From Bradyrhizobium nitroreducens (GTDB lineage Bacteria; Pseudomonadota; Alphaproteobacteria; Rhizobiales; Xanthobacteraceae), in NCBI RefSeq assembly GCF_002776695.1, contig NZ_LFJC01000003.1, positions 2,548,339 through 2,612,338 on the forward strand: DNA of 64,000 nucleotides. Reading direction: 5' to 3'. Made by a program: the position numbers and the translations under genes. Positions 1-11,729 of this stretch are shown here, piece after piece; position 1 is the stretch's first letter; every line of letters begins with the position of its first letter. The notes beneath the pieces are model-generated. The model ran no database searches and was not told the origin of the DNA. It saw only the letters and a program-made list of their open reading frames with translations.

Positions 1-318
1 GCCGTCTTCATTGGTGAACTGGGCGTAGCGCTGCCGCCCCGGCGCGATCGCCAAGATGTCCTGCGGCACCAGCCGCTCCAGCGCGCGGGCGGCGTCCTCG
101 ACCTTGCCGGATTTCGGCCGAAGCGCGATCTGGCCCATGTGGGAGACGTCGAACAGGCCCGCGGAGGCCCGGGTATGGAGGTGCTCCTTCAGCACGCCGG
201 CGGGGTATTGCACGGGCATGTCATAGCCCGCGAACGGCACCATCTTGCCGCCCAGGGAGACATGAAGCCCATGAAGGGGCGTACGTTTCAGGGAGTCTTG
301 GTCGTCGCGTGCAAGCAT
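1..318 (-). CDS. gcvT: Aminomethyltransferase, glycine cleavage T protein (5' part only)
   Basis: The T protein of the glycine cleavage system transfers the methylene group of aminomethyl-lipoyl-H protein to tetrahydrofolate and releases ammonia, in the cytoplasm. Only the first 106 codons lie in the window; the gene runs off the left edge. The N-terminus reads MLARDDQDSLKRTPLHGLH, then VPFAGYDMPVQY and GLFDVSHMGQI, which are family signatures of the GcvT N-terminal domain. The ATG at 316-318 follows a tandem glycine riboswitch, which fits this gene and no other function. gcvH and gcvP would be expected to the left, outside the window. Confidence 0.95.
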   Translation of the reverse strand, partial: MLARDDQDSLKRTPLHGLHVSLGGKMVPFAGYDMPVQYPAGVLKEHLHTRASAGLFDVSHMGQIALRPKSGKVEDAARALERLVPQDILAIAPGRQRYAQFTNEDG

Positions 319-364
319 CTCAGGGGCCCTCGGCGGTTCCCCGGGGACGATTCCCCGAGACAAA

Positions 365-548
365 CCAGTCGAAGCCCCATCTGTCGCTGTGCCTGAGAGT
401 ATTATCCCGTCGGCGGACGCTGGTCCGGGTCTACACCCGTCAGCGCCTCTTTCCAGATGCTGTCAAAGCCACGCGGTCCTTTTGCCTGAGAGTTTCCGGG
501 GCGGTTGCTCCTTCGGCGCCGGCTGCCTAAAGCCGGTCTCTCCCGACG
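365..548 (-). promoter_or_regulatory. Tandem glycine riboswitch in the gcvT leader
   Basis: Read on the minus strand, the leader of gcvT shows two glycine aptamers in series. The first opens with GGAGAG near 543, has the core GCCGAAGGAGCAA around 505-517 and the CUCUCAGGCAAAAGGACCG block around 474-492. The second has GCCGACGGGAUAAU around 401-414 and repeats the CUCUCAGGCA block at 390-399, ending in GACAGAUGGGG near 375-385. In known examples glycine binding turns on the glycine cleavage operon. The element ends about 45 bases before the gcvT start. Its promoter should lie around 550-650, but no box stands out. Confidence 0.93.
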
Positions 549-779
549 TGGCCGTACGATACAGATGGGTACAGACCACAGGGCGGCCAAGCCTGTCAAC
601 GCGGCATCGATGCCTTTCAACGGGATTGAATACGGGACGACGCGCCTGCGGCAACCCTCTGATCTGCTTGCACATCTCCTTGCACAGTTTCTGGACAGGA
701 AAGCTGGCCTTGTCTAAAAGCGCTTTGGCCCGCAGATATCAGCCTTAACGTTCCGGTTTGGATGGCGAGTAGCGGGTCC

Positions 780-870
780 TAAAGCGCGATGAGAGTTGTC
801 GCGCTTTAGCTCTTTGTTTGAGCATGATCTTTCGGAAAACCGCTTCACACTTTTCCGGATCATGCTCTAG
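780..870. repeat. Dispersed palindromic repeat, class A (copy 1)
   Basis: Two consecutive stem-loops: AAAGCGCGA pairing with TCGCGCTTT (781-808), then GAGCATGAT...GGAAAA pairing with TTTTCC...ATCATGCTC (about 820-869). A near-identical copy lies at 32660-32763. It sits just before the alaS start and fills most of the otherwise empty stretch between the gcvT leader and alaS. No coding function is visible. Confidence 0.85.
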
Positions 871-889
871 CACACCCGATTGGATGAAC

Positions 890-3571
<2,682 letters not shown>

Positions 3572-3576
3572 AGATC

Positions 3577-4806
3577 ATGCGCCCCGTTCCGCGAGGACGT
3601 GGGCTTCGCGATCCCGATCTTCGGGATCGCCTCTACGAATTGCTGGAGCACGACCCGCTGGCCTATTCGGCCGGGTCGCGCTTCATCAAGTTCATCATCG
3701 GCGTCATCGTGCTCAACGTCGTCACGATGATCCTCACCTCGGTGCCGGAGCTCGACGCGCAATTCGGCACGCTGTTCGAGGCCGTCACCATCCTGTCCCT
3801 GATGGTGTTCGCGCTGGAATATCTGGCGCGGCTATGGACCGTGGCGGGACACACCCAGCGCAAGGGCTCGGCACTGTCCGACCGGCTCGGCTATGCCTTG
3901 TCGACGCTCGGCATCATCGACCTCATGGCGTTCCTGCCTGGAGCAATCGTGCTCGCCACCGGCCGGCACGCGACGCTGGCAGCCCTCGGCATGCTGCCGT
4001 TCTTCAAGCTGATCCGCTATTCGCCGGCGATGCGCTCGCTGCTCGCCGCCGTGCATGCCGAGCGGCGCGCGCTGATCGGCTGCATCGTGATTCTGATCGG
4101 CGCGGTGCTGACGTTCGCCTCGCTGCTCTACGCTATCGAGCGCGACGTGCAGCCGGACAAGCTCGGCACCATCCCGCAGGCGATGTGGTGGGCGATCGTG
4201 ACGCTCGGCACCGTCGGCTATGGCGACGTCGTGCCGGTGACGCCGCTCGGCAAGCTCGTCTCGACCTTCGCCATCATCTCGGGCTTTGCGATGATCGCGC
4301 TGCCGGTTGCGATCATCTCCACCGCCTTCGCCGAAGAGGTGAAGCGGCGCGACTTCGTCGTCACCTGGGGCATGCTGGCGCGGGTGCCGCTGTTCTCGCA
4401 TCTTTCGGCCGCGGAGATCGCCGACATCATGCGGCTGTTGCGCGCGCGCACGGTCGAGCAGGGCGAGATCCTGGTGCGACGGGGGGATACGGCATCGTCG
4501 ATGTACTTCATCACCGCCGGCGAGGTCGAGATCGCGCTGCCGAGCCAGCACGTGCGGCTTGCCGACGGCACCTTCTTCGGCGAGATCGCGCTGCTGCACA
4601 AGACAAAACGCAGCGGCACGGTGACCGCGACGCGCAAGACGCGCCTCCTGGTGCTCGACGCCCAGGATTTCCACGCCCTGATCGCGCGCATGCCGACGCT
4701 GGCCGATCACGTCCACACCACCGCCAAGGCCCGGCTCGCCGACACCGGGGATCTCGCGCTGGCCGAGCTGGCACAGGCGGAACAGGACGAGGGTCCGGCT
4801 ACGTAG
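3577..4806 (+). CDS. Six-TM potassium channel with C-terminal cyclic nucleotide-binding domain
   Basis: A 409-residue inner-membrane cation channel of the MloK1-like bacterial CNG family. Six membrane segments are visible: S1 about 36-54, S2 68-88, S3 107-127, S4 136-158, S5 165-187 and S6 228-250. The selectivity filter TVGYGD is at 212-217 (K+ type), preceded by PQAMWWAIVTLG. The cNMP-binding domain spans about 270-385; its phosphate-binding cassette reads FFGEIALL...KRSGTV (333-348), with Arg345 in the position that contacts the cyclic phosphate. S4 has few basic residues, so voltage sensing may be weak. A TTG at 3568 overlapping the alaS stop is an alternative start; the ATG at 3577 is preferred. 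It is probably co-transcribed with alaS. Confidence 0.9.
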   Translation: MRPVPRGRGLRDPDLRDRLYELLEHDPLAYSAGSRFIKFIIGVIVLNVVTMILTSVPELDAQFGTLFEAVTILSLMVFALEYLARLWTVAGHTQRKGSALSDRLGYALSTLGIIDLMAFLPGAIVLATGRHATLAALGMLPFFKLIRYSPAMRSLLAAVHAERRALIGCIVILIGAVLTFASLLYAIERDVQPDKLGTIPQAMWWAIVTLGTVGYGDVVPVTPLGKLVSTFAIISGFAMIALPVAIISTAFAEEVKRRDFVVTWGMLARVPLFSHLSAAEIADIMRLLRARTVEQGEILVRRGDTASSMYFITAGEVEIALPSQHVRLADGTFFGEIALLHKTKRSGTVTATRKTRLLVLDAQDFHALIARMPTLADHVHTTAKARLADTGDLALAELAQAEQDEGPAT

Positions 4807-4809
4807 CGC

Positions 4810-5094
4810 TCAGCTCCGGTCGAGGAAGGGCGCGACGACCTCGCGCGTCTCCTTGCTGGGCACCACAGGCACGATCTCGAAGGTCATGCCATTGCCCTGG
4901 CAGTTCAGCACCCATTCCTGCAGCAGGCGGGCGTCGTCGCATTCCATCAGCTGGAAGCAGCGGTCGAAATTCGGCTCGATCCAGCTGCCGTGATATTTCA
5001 GGCCGTCCGGGAATTTGACGCCTTCGTCGCGGACGCGGCGATAGACCGGAATGGGGTCCCGGTCTTTGAAGCGTTCGATCACCATGAAGAGCAT
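4810..5094 (-). CDS. DUF3303 family small protein
   Basis: A 94-residue cytoplasmic protein starting MLFMVIERFKDRDPIPVYRR, with GLKYHGSWIEPNFDRCFQLM further on. This is the pattern of DUF3303 proteins, a ferredoxin-like alpha/beta barrel family with no known reaction. The ATG at 5092-5094 lies 5 bases after the stop of the DUF3455 gene, so the two probably form an operon. A second ATG three codons in (5085) is possible. The gene converges on the K+ channel with only 3 bases between the stops. Confidence 0.8.
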   Translation of the reverse strand: MLFMVIERFKDRDPIPVYRRVRDEGVKFPDGLKYHGSWIEPNFDRCFQLMECDDARLLQEWVLNCQGNGMTFEIVPVVPSKETREVVAPFLDRS

Positions 5095-5099
5095 CGGTC

Positions 5100-5600
5100 T
5101 CAGCCCTTCTTCAGGAAGACGTAATCGGCGGAGTAGGGTGAGCTTCTGAACTCGCCGGCCTTGTCGCACGCGCCGTCCAGCTTGCCGCCCTGGGTGTTGA
5201 TGCGCTGGACTGTGTCGACCGGCGTCAGCGTGCCGCTGCCGCGGTGGGCGGTCACTTCCAGCTTCAGCCAGGGGATGTCGGCCACTGTTGTGCCCGGCGC
5301 ATTGCCGATAGCCTTGCCGACCACCGCGCTGCCATCGGCGAGCTCCCAGTTCGGGCCGGCATAGTGCCGGCCGATCGTCTTGCCTTCGGAGAGCAGCGTC
5401 GCGATCGGCTCGCGGAAGGCCCAGGCGAGCTTGCCGTCGGCGGCGGCCTTGCATTCATAGACCTGCGCGCCCTCGGCGTGGACGCTGAGCACGACGCTCT
5501 CGCCGGGGGCGGCGATAGCGTCGGGAAGCGGCTCGGCAGCTCCGGCCGGTCCGATCAGGGCCGCGAGCAGCATTGCGGGGCCGGCAAGCTTGATCAACAT
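5100..5600 (-). CDS. DUF3455 domain exported protein
   Basis: A 166-residue protein with an N-terminal signal peptide (MLIKLAGPAMLLAALIGPAG then AEP, cleavage near residue 22). The mature part has the DUF3455 pattern: QVYECKA, WAFREP, HYAGPNWELADGS, a WLKLEVTAHRGSGTL stretch and INTQGGKLDG, ending SADYVFLKKG. The function is unknown; the family occurs as secreted or periplasmic proteins in bacteria and fungi. The ATG at 5598-5600 is preceded by GGAG at a normal distance, so it is chosen over an ATG six codons upstream. Probably co-transcribed with the downstream DUF3303 gene. Confidence 0.85.
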   Translation of the reverse strand: MLIKLAGPAMLLAALIGPAGAAEPLPDAIAAPGESVVLSVHAEGAQVYECKAAADGKLAWAFREPIATLLSEGKTIGRHYAGPNWELADGSAVVGKAIGNAPGTTVADIPWLKLEVTAHRGSGTLTPVDTVQRINTQGGKLDGACDKAGEFRSSPYSADYVFLKKG

Positions 5601-5623
5601 GGTGGCATCTCCGGGCAAGGTCC

Positions 5624-5656
5624 CAAAAAGAAACGGGCCGCGCTGTTGCGCGGCCC
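5624..5656 (-). terminator. Rho-independent terminator of icd
   Basis: A perfect 9-bp stem, GGGCCGCGC (5635-5643) with GCGCGGCCC (5648-5656), has a 4-base loop. On the minus strand it is followed by a run of U with one interruption (5625-5633). It lies about 40 bases after the icd stop. Confidence 0.85.
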
Positions 5657-5696
5657 GCGATGATGTCTGGCCCAGTCGGGCGAAATTGCGGACGGC

Positions 5697-6911
5697 TCAG
5701 GCCGCCAGCGCCTTCCCGAGGTTCTCGGCGACCTTGTCCAGGAAGCCGGTGGTCGAGAGCCAGCGCTGGTCGGCACCGACCAGCAGCGCGAGGTCCTTGG
5801 TCATGTAGCCGGCCTCGACGGTGTCGACGCAGACCTTCTCCAGGGTATTGGCGAACTTGGCGAGCTCGGCGTTGTTGTCGAGCTTGGCGCGGTGGGCGAG
5901 GCCACGGGTCCAGGCGAAGATCGACGCGATCGAGTTGGTCGAGGTCTCCTTGCCCTTCTGGTGCTCGCGGTAGTGGCGGGTCACGGTGCCGTGGGCAGCT
6001 TCCGCCTCGACGGTCTTGCCGTCGGGGGTGAGCAGCACCGAGGTCATCAGGCCGAGCGAGCCGTAGCCCTGCGCGACCGTGTCGGACTGCACGTCGCCGT
6101 CGTAGTTCTTGCAGGCCCAGACGTAACCGCCGGACCATTTCAGCGCCGAGGCCACCATGTCGTCGATCAGGCGGTGCTCGTAGGTCAGGCCCTTGGCCTC
6201 GAATTCCTTCTTGAACTCGCGGTCGTAGATGTCCTGGAAGATGTCCTTGAAGCGGCCGTCATAGACCTTCAGAATCGTGTTCTTGGTCGAGAGATAGACC
6301 GGGTAGTTGCGCAGCAGGCCGTAATTGAGCGAGGCGCGGGCGAAGTCGATGATGGAGTCGTCGAGATTGTACATCTCCATGGCGACGCCGGCGCCCGGCG
6401 CCTTGAACACTTCCTTCTCGATCACGGTGCCGTCCTCGCCGACGAACTTCATCGACAGGGTGCCCTTGCCCGGGAACTTGAAATCGGTGGCGCGGTACTG
6501 GTCGCCATAGGCGTGGCGGCCGATGATGATCGGCTTGGTCCAGCCGGGAACCAGGCGCGGCACGTTCTTGCAGATGATCGGCTCGCGGAAGATCACGCCG
6601 CCGAGGATGTTGCGGATGGTGCCGTTCGGCGACTTCCACATCTGCTTGAGGTTGAACTCCTTCACCCGGGCCTCGTCCGGGGTGATGGTGGCGCATTTGA
6701 CGCCGACGCCGACTTTCTTGATGGCCTCGGCGGCGTCGATGGTGACCTGATCGTTGGTGTGGTCGCGGTACTCCATGCCCAGGTCGAAATACATCAGCTC
6801 GACATCCAGGAACGGGGTGATCAGCTTGTCCTTGATGTACTGCCAGATGATCCGGGTCATCTCGTCGCCATCGAGTTCGACGACGGGATTGGATACCTTG
6901 ATTTTTGCCAT
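5697..6911 (-). CDS. icd: NADP-dependent isocitrate dehydrogenase
   Basis: Oxidises isocitrate to 2-oxoglutarate and CO2 with NADP+ in the TCA cycle. The 404-residue protein belongs to the homodimeric eukaryote-like subfamily common in alphaproteobacteria. Signatures are [14 protein letters not shown], the substrate-loop [44 protein letters not shown] (Mg2+ aspartates) and [19 protein letters not shown] (NADP site). The start at [17 protein letters not shown] (ATG 6909-6911) matches the family; a longer frame has no support. It is monocistronic: a clear terminator follows and about 350 non-coding bases precede it. Confidence 0.97.
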   Translation of the reverse strand: MAKIKVSNPVVELDGDEMTRIIWQYIKDKLITPFLDVELMYFDLGMEYRDHTNDQVTIDAAEAIKKVGVGVKCATITPDEARVKEFNLKQMWKSPNGTIRNILGGVIFREPIICKNVPRLVPGWTKPIIIGRHAYGDQYRATDFKFPGKGTLSMKFVGEDGTVIEKEVFKAPGAGVAMEMYNLDDSIIDFARASLNYGLLRNYPVYLSTKNTILKVYDGRFKDIFQDIYDREFKKEFEAKGLTYEHRLIDDMVASALKWSGGYVWACKNYDGDVQSDTVAQGYGSLGLMTSVLLTPDGKTVEAEAAHGTVTRHYREHQKGKETSTNSIASIFAWTRGLAHRAKLDNNAELAKFANTLEKVCVDTVEAGYMTKDLALLVGADQRWLSTTGFLDKVAENLGKALAA

Positions 6912-7259
6912 GATCGGGGAAGCCTCTTGGGAACGGCGCTTTTGGCGCGCCACGGGAATATCCGCCGCCTCATAGCACCCAGACGCGGCGGGCGAAAGCC
7001 AAGGGATTATGCACTTTTAGCCCATCCAGCCTCCACAGACGAGGGGCGGGGAGCGGCCCCCAGGCCGGGGCGCGCCTCAGGCTTCAGACGAGATTCAAAA
7101 GTCGATTCCAACCCGTTATTTCCCTTGAGAATTTCGTCAGGACAGGCAAACGACAGGCGAACGGGCAGCCGGTCCCAAGGAGATCTTGGTGACCGGCTTG
7201 AATCAATTCCTGAGGCGGCCTTGCCAAGGCCTTGAGGGACAGCGTGAAGGCGAAACGAG
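6912..7259. other. Intergenic region between icd and the RNA methyltransferase, with a hairpin
   Basis: This 348-base divergent region must hold the promoters of icd (leftward) and of the methyltransferase (rightward). The only clear structure is an inverted repeat at 7168-7197: GCCGGTCCCAAG pairs with CTTGGTGACCGGC around a short loop, with one or two mismatches and no T-run. It could be an operator or an mRNA leader hairpin. No credible ORF is present. Confidence 0.5.
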
Positions 7260-8459
7260 ATGTCGGGGACTGACAAGAGCAAGGCCGGCCTGTCCCTCGA
7301 CGGTCCCATCGTGATCCTGGTCGAGCCGCAGCTCGGCGAAAACATCGGCATGGCCGCGCGCGCCATGGGCAATTTCGCGCTCGGCGCCCTGCGCATCGTC
7401 AACCCCAGGGACGGCTGGCCCAACATCGCGGCGCAGCGGGCGGCGGCCGGTGCCGACCACATCCTGGAAAAGGTCCAGTTGTTCGGCACGGTCGAAGAGG
7501 CGGTCGCCGACCTCGACCTGCTGTTTGCCACCACCGCGCGCCCCCACGACCAGGCCAAGCCGGTGGTGGGGCCTGAGGCCGCCGCGGCCGAGATATCCGG
7601 CCACGTCGCGAGCGGCGGCAAGGCCGGCATCCTGTTCGGCCGCGAGCGCTGGGGACTGACCAATGAGGAGGTCGGGCTCTCCAACCGCATCATCACCTTC
7701 CCGGTCAATCCGGGGTTTGCCTCGCTCAACCTGGCCCAGGCCGTGCTCCTGGTCGGCTATGAATGGTTCAAGCGCGCCACGTCCGGTGAGCTGCCGCATG
7801 CCATGCCGGAACGGTCCGAGCGCGCCTCGCAGCACCAGATGCAGGCCTTCTTCGACAACCTCATCCGCGAGCTCGACAAGGTGGAATTCCTGCGGCCGGC
7901 CGAGAAGCGCGACACCATGCTGGTCAACCTGCGCAACATCTTCAGCCGGATGGAGCCGACCAAGCAGGACATGCACACCCTGCACGGGGTGATCATGGCG
8001 ATCGCGGAAGGGCGCAAGGGCCCGGCCAAGGGCGGCGTGCTCGACGGCGAGCAGGCCACGCGCCTGCGCGCGCTGCTCGCCGAGCACGGGCAGGGCGGCG
8101 GCGTTCCCGACAGCGGCTCGACCGTGCGCGGCCTGGCCCGCCTGCTCCGCCGCAACCCGACCGATGCCGAGCGCCTGCTCTGGCAGGCCCTGACCCGCGA
8201 CCGCCGCTTTGCGGGCCAGTTCAAGCGCCAGACCCCGGTGGGGCGGCATATTCCCGACTTCGTCTCCTTCCCGCACCGGATCGCGATCGAGCTGGTCAAC
8301 CCGGGCGAGGGCGAGGCGATCGCGGCCGATCGTGCGGGACGGCGGAGCTGGCTCGAGGCGCGGGACTATCGCGTGCTCGACATCCGCGCGGCCGATGTGG
8401 AGCGGGATCTGGAGGCGGAACTGGTGCGGCTGCAGGGGATGATGGAGCAGGGCGCGTAG
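7260..8459 (+). CDS. TrmJ-like SPOUT RNA methyltransferase fused to a DUF559 domain
   Basis: A 399-residue cytoplasmic protein. Residues about 16-170 form a SpoU/TrmH-type SPOUT methyltransferase closest to TrmJ (tRNA 2'-O-methylation at position 32): VILVEPQLGENIGMAARAM, LFGRERWGLTNEEV and FASLNLAQAVLLVGYEW, the last forming the knotted SAM site. A helical tail runs to about 280. Residues about 288-395 resemble DUF559, a PD-(D/E)XK-like fold (LLRRNPTDAERLLWQAL, GQFKRQTPVG, IPDFV). The usual DGGQH-type motif reads ELVNPGEGEA here, so nuclease activity is doubtful. The domain may instead bind RNA. An SD-like AAGGCG lies upstream. Confidence 0.87.
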   Translation: MSGTDKSKAGLSLDGPIVILVEPQLGENIGMAARAMGNFALGALRIVNPRDGWPNIAAQRAAAGADHILEKVQLFGTVEEAVADLDLLFATTARPHDQAKPVVGPEAAAAEISGHVASGGKAGILFGRERWGLTNEEVGLSNRIITFPVNPGFASLNLAQAVLLVGYEWFKRATSGELPHAMPERSERASQHQMQAFFDNLIRELDKVEFLRPAEKRDTMLVNLRNIFSRMEPTKQDMHTLHGVIMAIAEGRKGPAKGGVLDGEQATRLRALLAEHGQGGGVPDSGSTVRGLARLLRRNPTDAERLLWQALTRDRRFAGQFKRQTPVGRHIPDFVSFPHRIAIELVNPGEGEAIAADRAGRRSWLEARDYRVLDIRAADVERDLEAELVRLQGMMEQGA

Positions 8460-8601
8460 GTCGCGCAAGTCTGGCAGGGTGCGGGGAGCCGGCTTGAGCG
8501 TTTGGGCCAAACGACTCCCGCTCTGTACACGGCTTCAACCAAGGGCTGTGCAGAGACAGGATCGATTGCTATGTCGTTCCCGGCAATTGAGTGGGAACGA
8601 C

Positions 8602-9888
8602 ATGTTTGGGACCGTCGGCCGCGCACAAGCCTGTGCGGCAGCAAGCTTCGGTGTTGTGGCGCTGATCGTCCTGATATCAGGCGCCCGCGCCGAAACGCCT
8701 TTGCCCTCCAAGTGCAACGCCGTCGGCAATCTCAGCGTCGACGACCGCATTGCGGGCTGCACCGCCATTATCCAGTCGGCGACCGGCATGCAGCAAGGTG
8801 TCGTCATGGCGCGCTTCCGCCGCGCCATGTTCTACCGCCAGAAGGGTGAGGTCGATCTTGCGCTTGCGGACTACGACCAGATCATCGAGCGCGATCCGGG
8901 CAATGTGAATGCGCGACTTAATCGTGCTTCCATATACGTCCAGAGACGCGACAACGAAGCCGCGCTTGCGGATTACGACAAGGTCATCGGGCTCGATCCC
9001 AGGAATACCTATGCGTATCTTGGGCGTGCGCGGCTGTACGCGAACGACGATGTCGATCGCGCCATCGCCGACTATGACCGTGCCCTTCTGATCCATCCGG
9101 ACAATGTCCATGCCTATATCGGTCGCAGCTTTGCCTATGAGACAAAGGGCGAGCCGGATCGCGCCTTGGCCGATTGTGCGCGGGCGATCGAGATCGGCCC
9201 AGACCGTTGGATTGGCCAATTCTGCCGGGCCGACATCTATCTCGCGCGCGGCCAGATTGATCTTGCATTGGCCGACTTCGACCGCGCGGTCCAGCTCACC
9301 CCGAAGGACCCGCGGCCCTATGTCGGTCGCGCCAGGGCTTTTCAGGTCCGAGGCGATCTGGAAAAGGCATTGTCGAACCTCGACATGGCCATCGAGATCA
9401 ATTCCAATAACCCCGGATTCCATCGCTTGCGTGGGGCCATCCACTTCCAGTCCGGCCATCTGACGGAGGCACTTGCCGACCTCCGTCGATCGAACGAACT
9501 GGATCGGAAGGATGCCTATACGCAGCTGTGGTTCGATCTCGCCCAACGAAAGAGCGGCAGCGGGAGTGAGCTCGGTGAAGGTGTAAAGCTGCTCGACCCG
9601 TCTCGTTGGCCCGCGCCCATCCTTAGCTTCTTCCTGGGCGAGATAAGTTTCGAAGCCTTGCTCGCGTCTGCGCAAGACAATTCCGTGCAAAAGACAAGGG
9701 AGCGGCTCTGCGAAGCGAACTTCTATGCCGGCGAGCTGGGGCTGGAGCAGGGAGCTGATCAAGCCGTACGGCTGCTGCGCGCCGCCGCGGACGAATGTCC
9801 GAAGCGCTTTTTGGAATGGGCTGCAGCCAAGGCAGAACTTCACAAGCTCGAGACGAAACCCGGCAGCGATTCACGTCCGGTGCAATAG
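8602..9888 (+). CDS. Exported tetratricopeptide-repeat protein
   Basis: A 428-residue protein with a signal peptide (hydrophobic stretch SFGVVALIVLISG, then ARAET near residue 30) followed by about eight TPR units between residues 75 and 340. Most repeats follow the pattern A-LADYD-(K/R)-I/A-LDP-N-AYxGRA. The C-terminal 100 residues are non-repeat and contain several Cys residues. TPR arrays of this kind scaffold protein complexes, here in the periplasm. The ATG at 8602 is chosen because it directly precedes the signal peptide; upstream in-frame codons read as arginine-rich non-protein sequence. The partner is unknown. It converges on the amidohydrolase gene with 16 bases between stops. Confidence 0.82.
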   Translation: MFGTVGRAQACAAASFGVVALIVLISGARAETPLPSKCNAVGNLSVDDRIAGCTAIIQSATGMQQGVVMARFRRAMFYRQKGEVDLALADYDQIIERDPGNVNARLNRASIYVQRRDNEAALADYDKVIGLDPRNTYAYLGRARLYANDDVDRAIADYDRALLIHPDNVHAYIGRSFAYETKGEPDRALADCARAIEIGPDRWIGQFCRADIYLARGQIDLALADFDRAVQLTPKDPRPYVGRARAFQVRGDLEKALSNLDMAIEINSNNPGFHRLRGAIHFQSGHLTEALADLRRSNELDRKDAYTQLWFDLAQRKSGSGSELGEGVKLLDPSRWPAPILSFFLGEISFEALLASAQDNSVQKTRERLCEANFYAGELGLEQGADQAVRLLRAAADECPKRFLEWAAAKAELHKLETKPGSDSRPVQ

Positions 9889-9904
9889 CTGCCTCCGCAC
9901 CGGC

Positions 9905-11608
9905 TCAGCGCTGAAAGACAACCTTGCCGCCCACGAGCGTCATGTCCGCCTTGATGTCCTTGATCTGCTCCTCCGGCACGGCCGTGTAGTCGGCGGAGAG
10001 CACGACCATGTCCGCAAGCTTTCCGGGCTCAATGGTCCCTTTGCGCGCTTCATCGAAGGTGTAGCGCGAGGCCGCACTGGTGTAGAGGCGCAGGGCCTGC
10101 TCGCGGGTGATGGCTTCCGTCGCGCCGTAGATTTTTCCGGCGGGGTCCTTCCTGGTCACCATGATGTACATGTTGAGGAAGGGGTTGATCGGGTTGACGG
10201 GAAAATCCGTCCCGGCGCCGAGGTTGTCGAGCCCCATTTTTTCGATCAACGTCCTGGTCGGCACGGCGCGGTCGGCGATCGCTTTCCCGAGAAAACGTTC
10301 GACGGTCGCTGCCTTGTCCCACATGAAAACGTTCTGGAAATCGATGCGGACACCCAGCCTTTGCGCACGTTCCATCTGCTCCGGCCGGATCAGGCTGGCG
10401 TGAATGAGGACGAAGCGCCGGTCGCGGATCGATTTTTCCTTATCCACGGCCTCGAACGCATCGAGCACCTGGTCGATACCGAGGTCGCCCACGACGTGAA
10501 CACCGACGCGCCAATCATACCGGTTGCAGATGGAGATGAGTTGCTTCAGCCGCTCGGGCGTCTGCTGCGCGATGCCATGGTAGTTGTCATGTGAATCCGG
10601 ATACACCTCGCGCATGAGCGCCGTCTTCAACGTCATGCCGCCGTCGTAGAAGATCTTGATGCCGGCGAATTTGAGCCAATCGTCGCCGAAGCCCGAAGAG
10701 GCTCCGTTGCCCGACACGATCGCTTCCCATGCGGTCAGATCGGCCGGAGGCTCAGGTCGAAACATCACACCTGTGCGCAAGGTGGCTTTGCCGGATGCGA
10801 CAAGCTTCTGCAGCGTGCGAATATCGCGTGGCTCTGTCGCGCCTTCGATCGCGCTGGTGATGCCGAAGCTGTTCAGCACGCCTTCGGCAATGGTGAATTG
10901 CCGCATCTCGTCGTCTTCCGTCCAGGGCGGCACCGCCTTCTCGACCCGATCGATCGCCGTCTCCACCAGCAGGCCGGTCAACTCTCCGGCCGCATCGCGC
11001 TCGAACTTTCCACCACTCGGATCCTCGGTGGTCTTGTCGACGCCGACCCGTTGCAGAGCCATGGTGTTCGCCATCGAGAAATGCCCGACGGTGCGGAGAT
11101 AGACCGGGTTGTCCGGCGCCACGCTATCGATCTCCTGCCGCGTCAGGTAGCGCTTCTCGGCCAGTTGAGACGGCGGATGCCACGCGCCACCCACGATCCA
11201 CTCGCCCGGCTTCCTCTTCGCAGCGAATGACTTGATGGCCTCGAGCGCTTCGGCGACGGTCTTGGCGCGGCCCATGATGACGACGTAGTCGCCCAGACCA
11301 GCGGCCTTGAAGTGAGCGTGCGTATCGATCAACCCGGGAATGACGGTCTTGCCTGACACGTCGAGCACGCGGGTCCGAGCGCCGGCAAGCGATCTCATCG
11401 AAGCGCTGGTCCCCGTTGCGATGATCCTGCCATCCGCGACGGCCACGGCCTCCGTGACCGTGGACCGGTCATCCAGCGTCAGAACCTTTCCGTTGAGGAT
11501 CACCAGATCGGGCGCGTTGAACTCCCGCTGCTGGGCGGCGGCGGATGCGACGCCAGAGATCCAAATGACCGTGGCAACGATTGCAGATGCCGCAAACTTG
11601 CGAACCAT
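9905..11608 (-). CDS. Exported YtcJ-like metal-dependent amidohydrolase
   Basis: A 567-residue protein of the amidohydrolase superfamily (YtcJ/amidohydrolase_3). The N-terminus is a signal peptide (MVRKFAASAIVATVIWISGV, cleavage after AAAQ). Then come DLVILNGKVLTLDD, the metal-binding DTHAHF motif, HVVGDLG, VLIHAS and the late GAGTDFPVNP motif carrying the conserved Asp, ending with a composite beta-domain GKLADMVVLSAD. The family hydrolyses C-N bonds of amides or N-substituted compounds; the substrate is unknown. The ATG at 11606-11608 has a GGGGGA ribosome site just upstream, so the longer reading is not used. The signal peptide places it in the periplasm, which is less usual for the family. 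Confidence 0.87.
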   Translation of the reverse strand: MVRKFAASAIVATVIWISGVASAAAQQREFNAPDLVILNGKVLTLDDRSTVTEAVAVADGRIIATGTSASMRSLAGARTRVLDVSGKTVIPGLIDTHAHFKAAGLGDYVVIMGRAKTVAEALEAIKSFAAKRKPGEWIVGGAWHPPSQLAEKRYLTRQEIDSVAPDNPVYLRTVGHFSMANTMALQRVGVDKTTEDPSGGKFERDAAGELTGLLVETAIDRVEKAVPPWTEDDEMRQFTIAEGVLNSFGITSAIEGATEPRDIRTLQKLVASGKATLRTGVMFRPEPPADLTAWEAIVSGNGASSGFGDDWLKFAGIKIFYDGGMTLKTALMREVYPDSHDNYHGIAQQTPERLKQLISICNRYDWRVGVHVVGDLGIDQVLDAFEAVDKEKSIRDRRFVLIHASLIRPEQMERAQRLGVRIDFQNVFMWDKAATVERFLGKAIADRAVPTRTLIEKMGLDNLGAGTDFPVNPINPFLNMYIMVTRKDPAGKIYGATEAITREQALRLYTSAASRYTFDEARKGTIEPGKLADMVVLSADYTAVPEEQIKDIKADMTLVGGKVVFQR

Positions 11609-11729
11609 CGCGTCCCCCTGGCGCTGTCGGTTGACCAACATTTGCGAGCGTATCTTTGATCAACCGCGGGTTCAACGCCGCTCGACGGCTTGAGGCTCCA
11701 CATAGTGGGCAAAGGGGTGCGCTTGCGGC

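Noticed and set aside
818..889. Longer alaS reading from 818
   Set aside because: It translates the class A repeat, and AlaRS homology begins at the ATG at 890.
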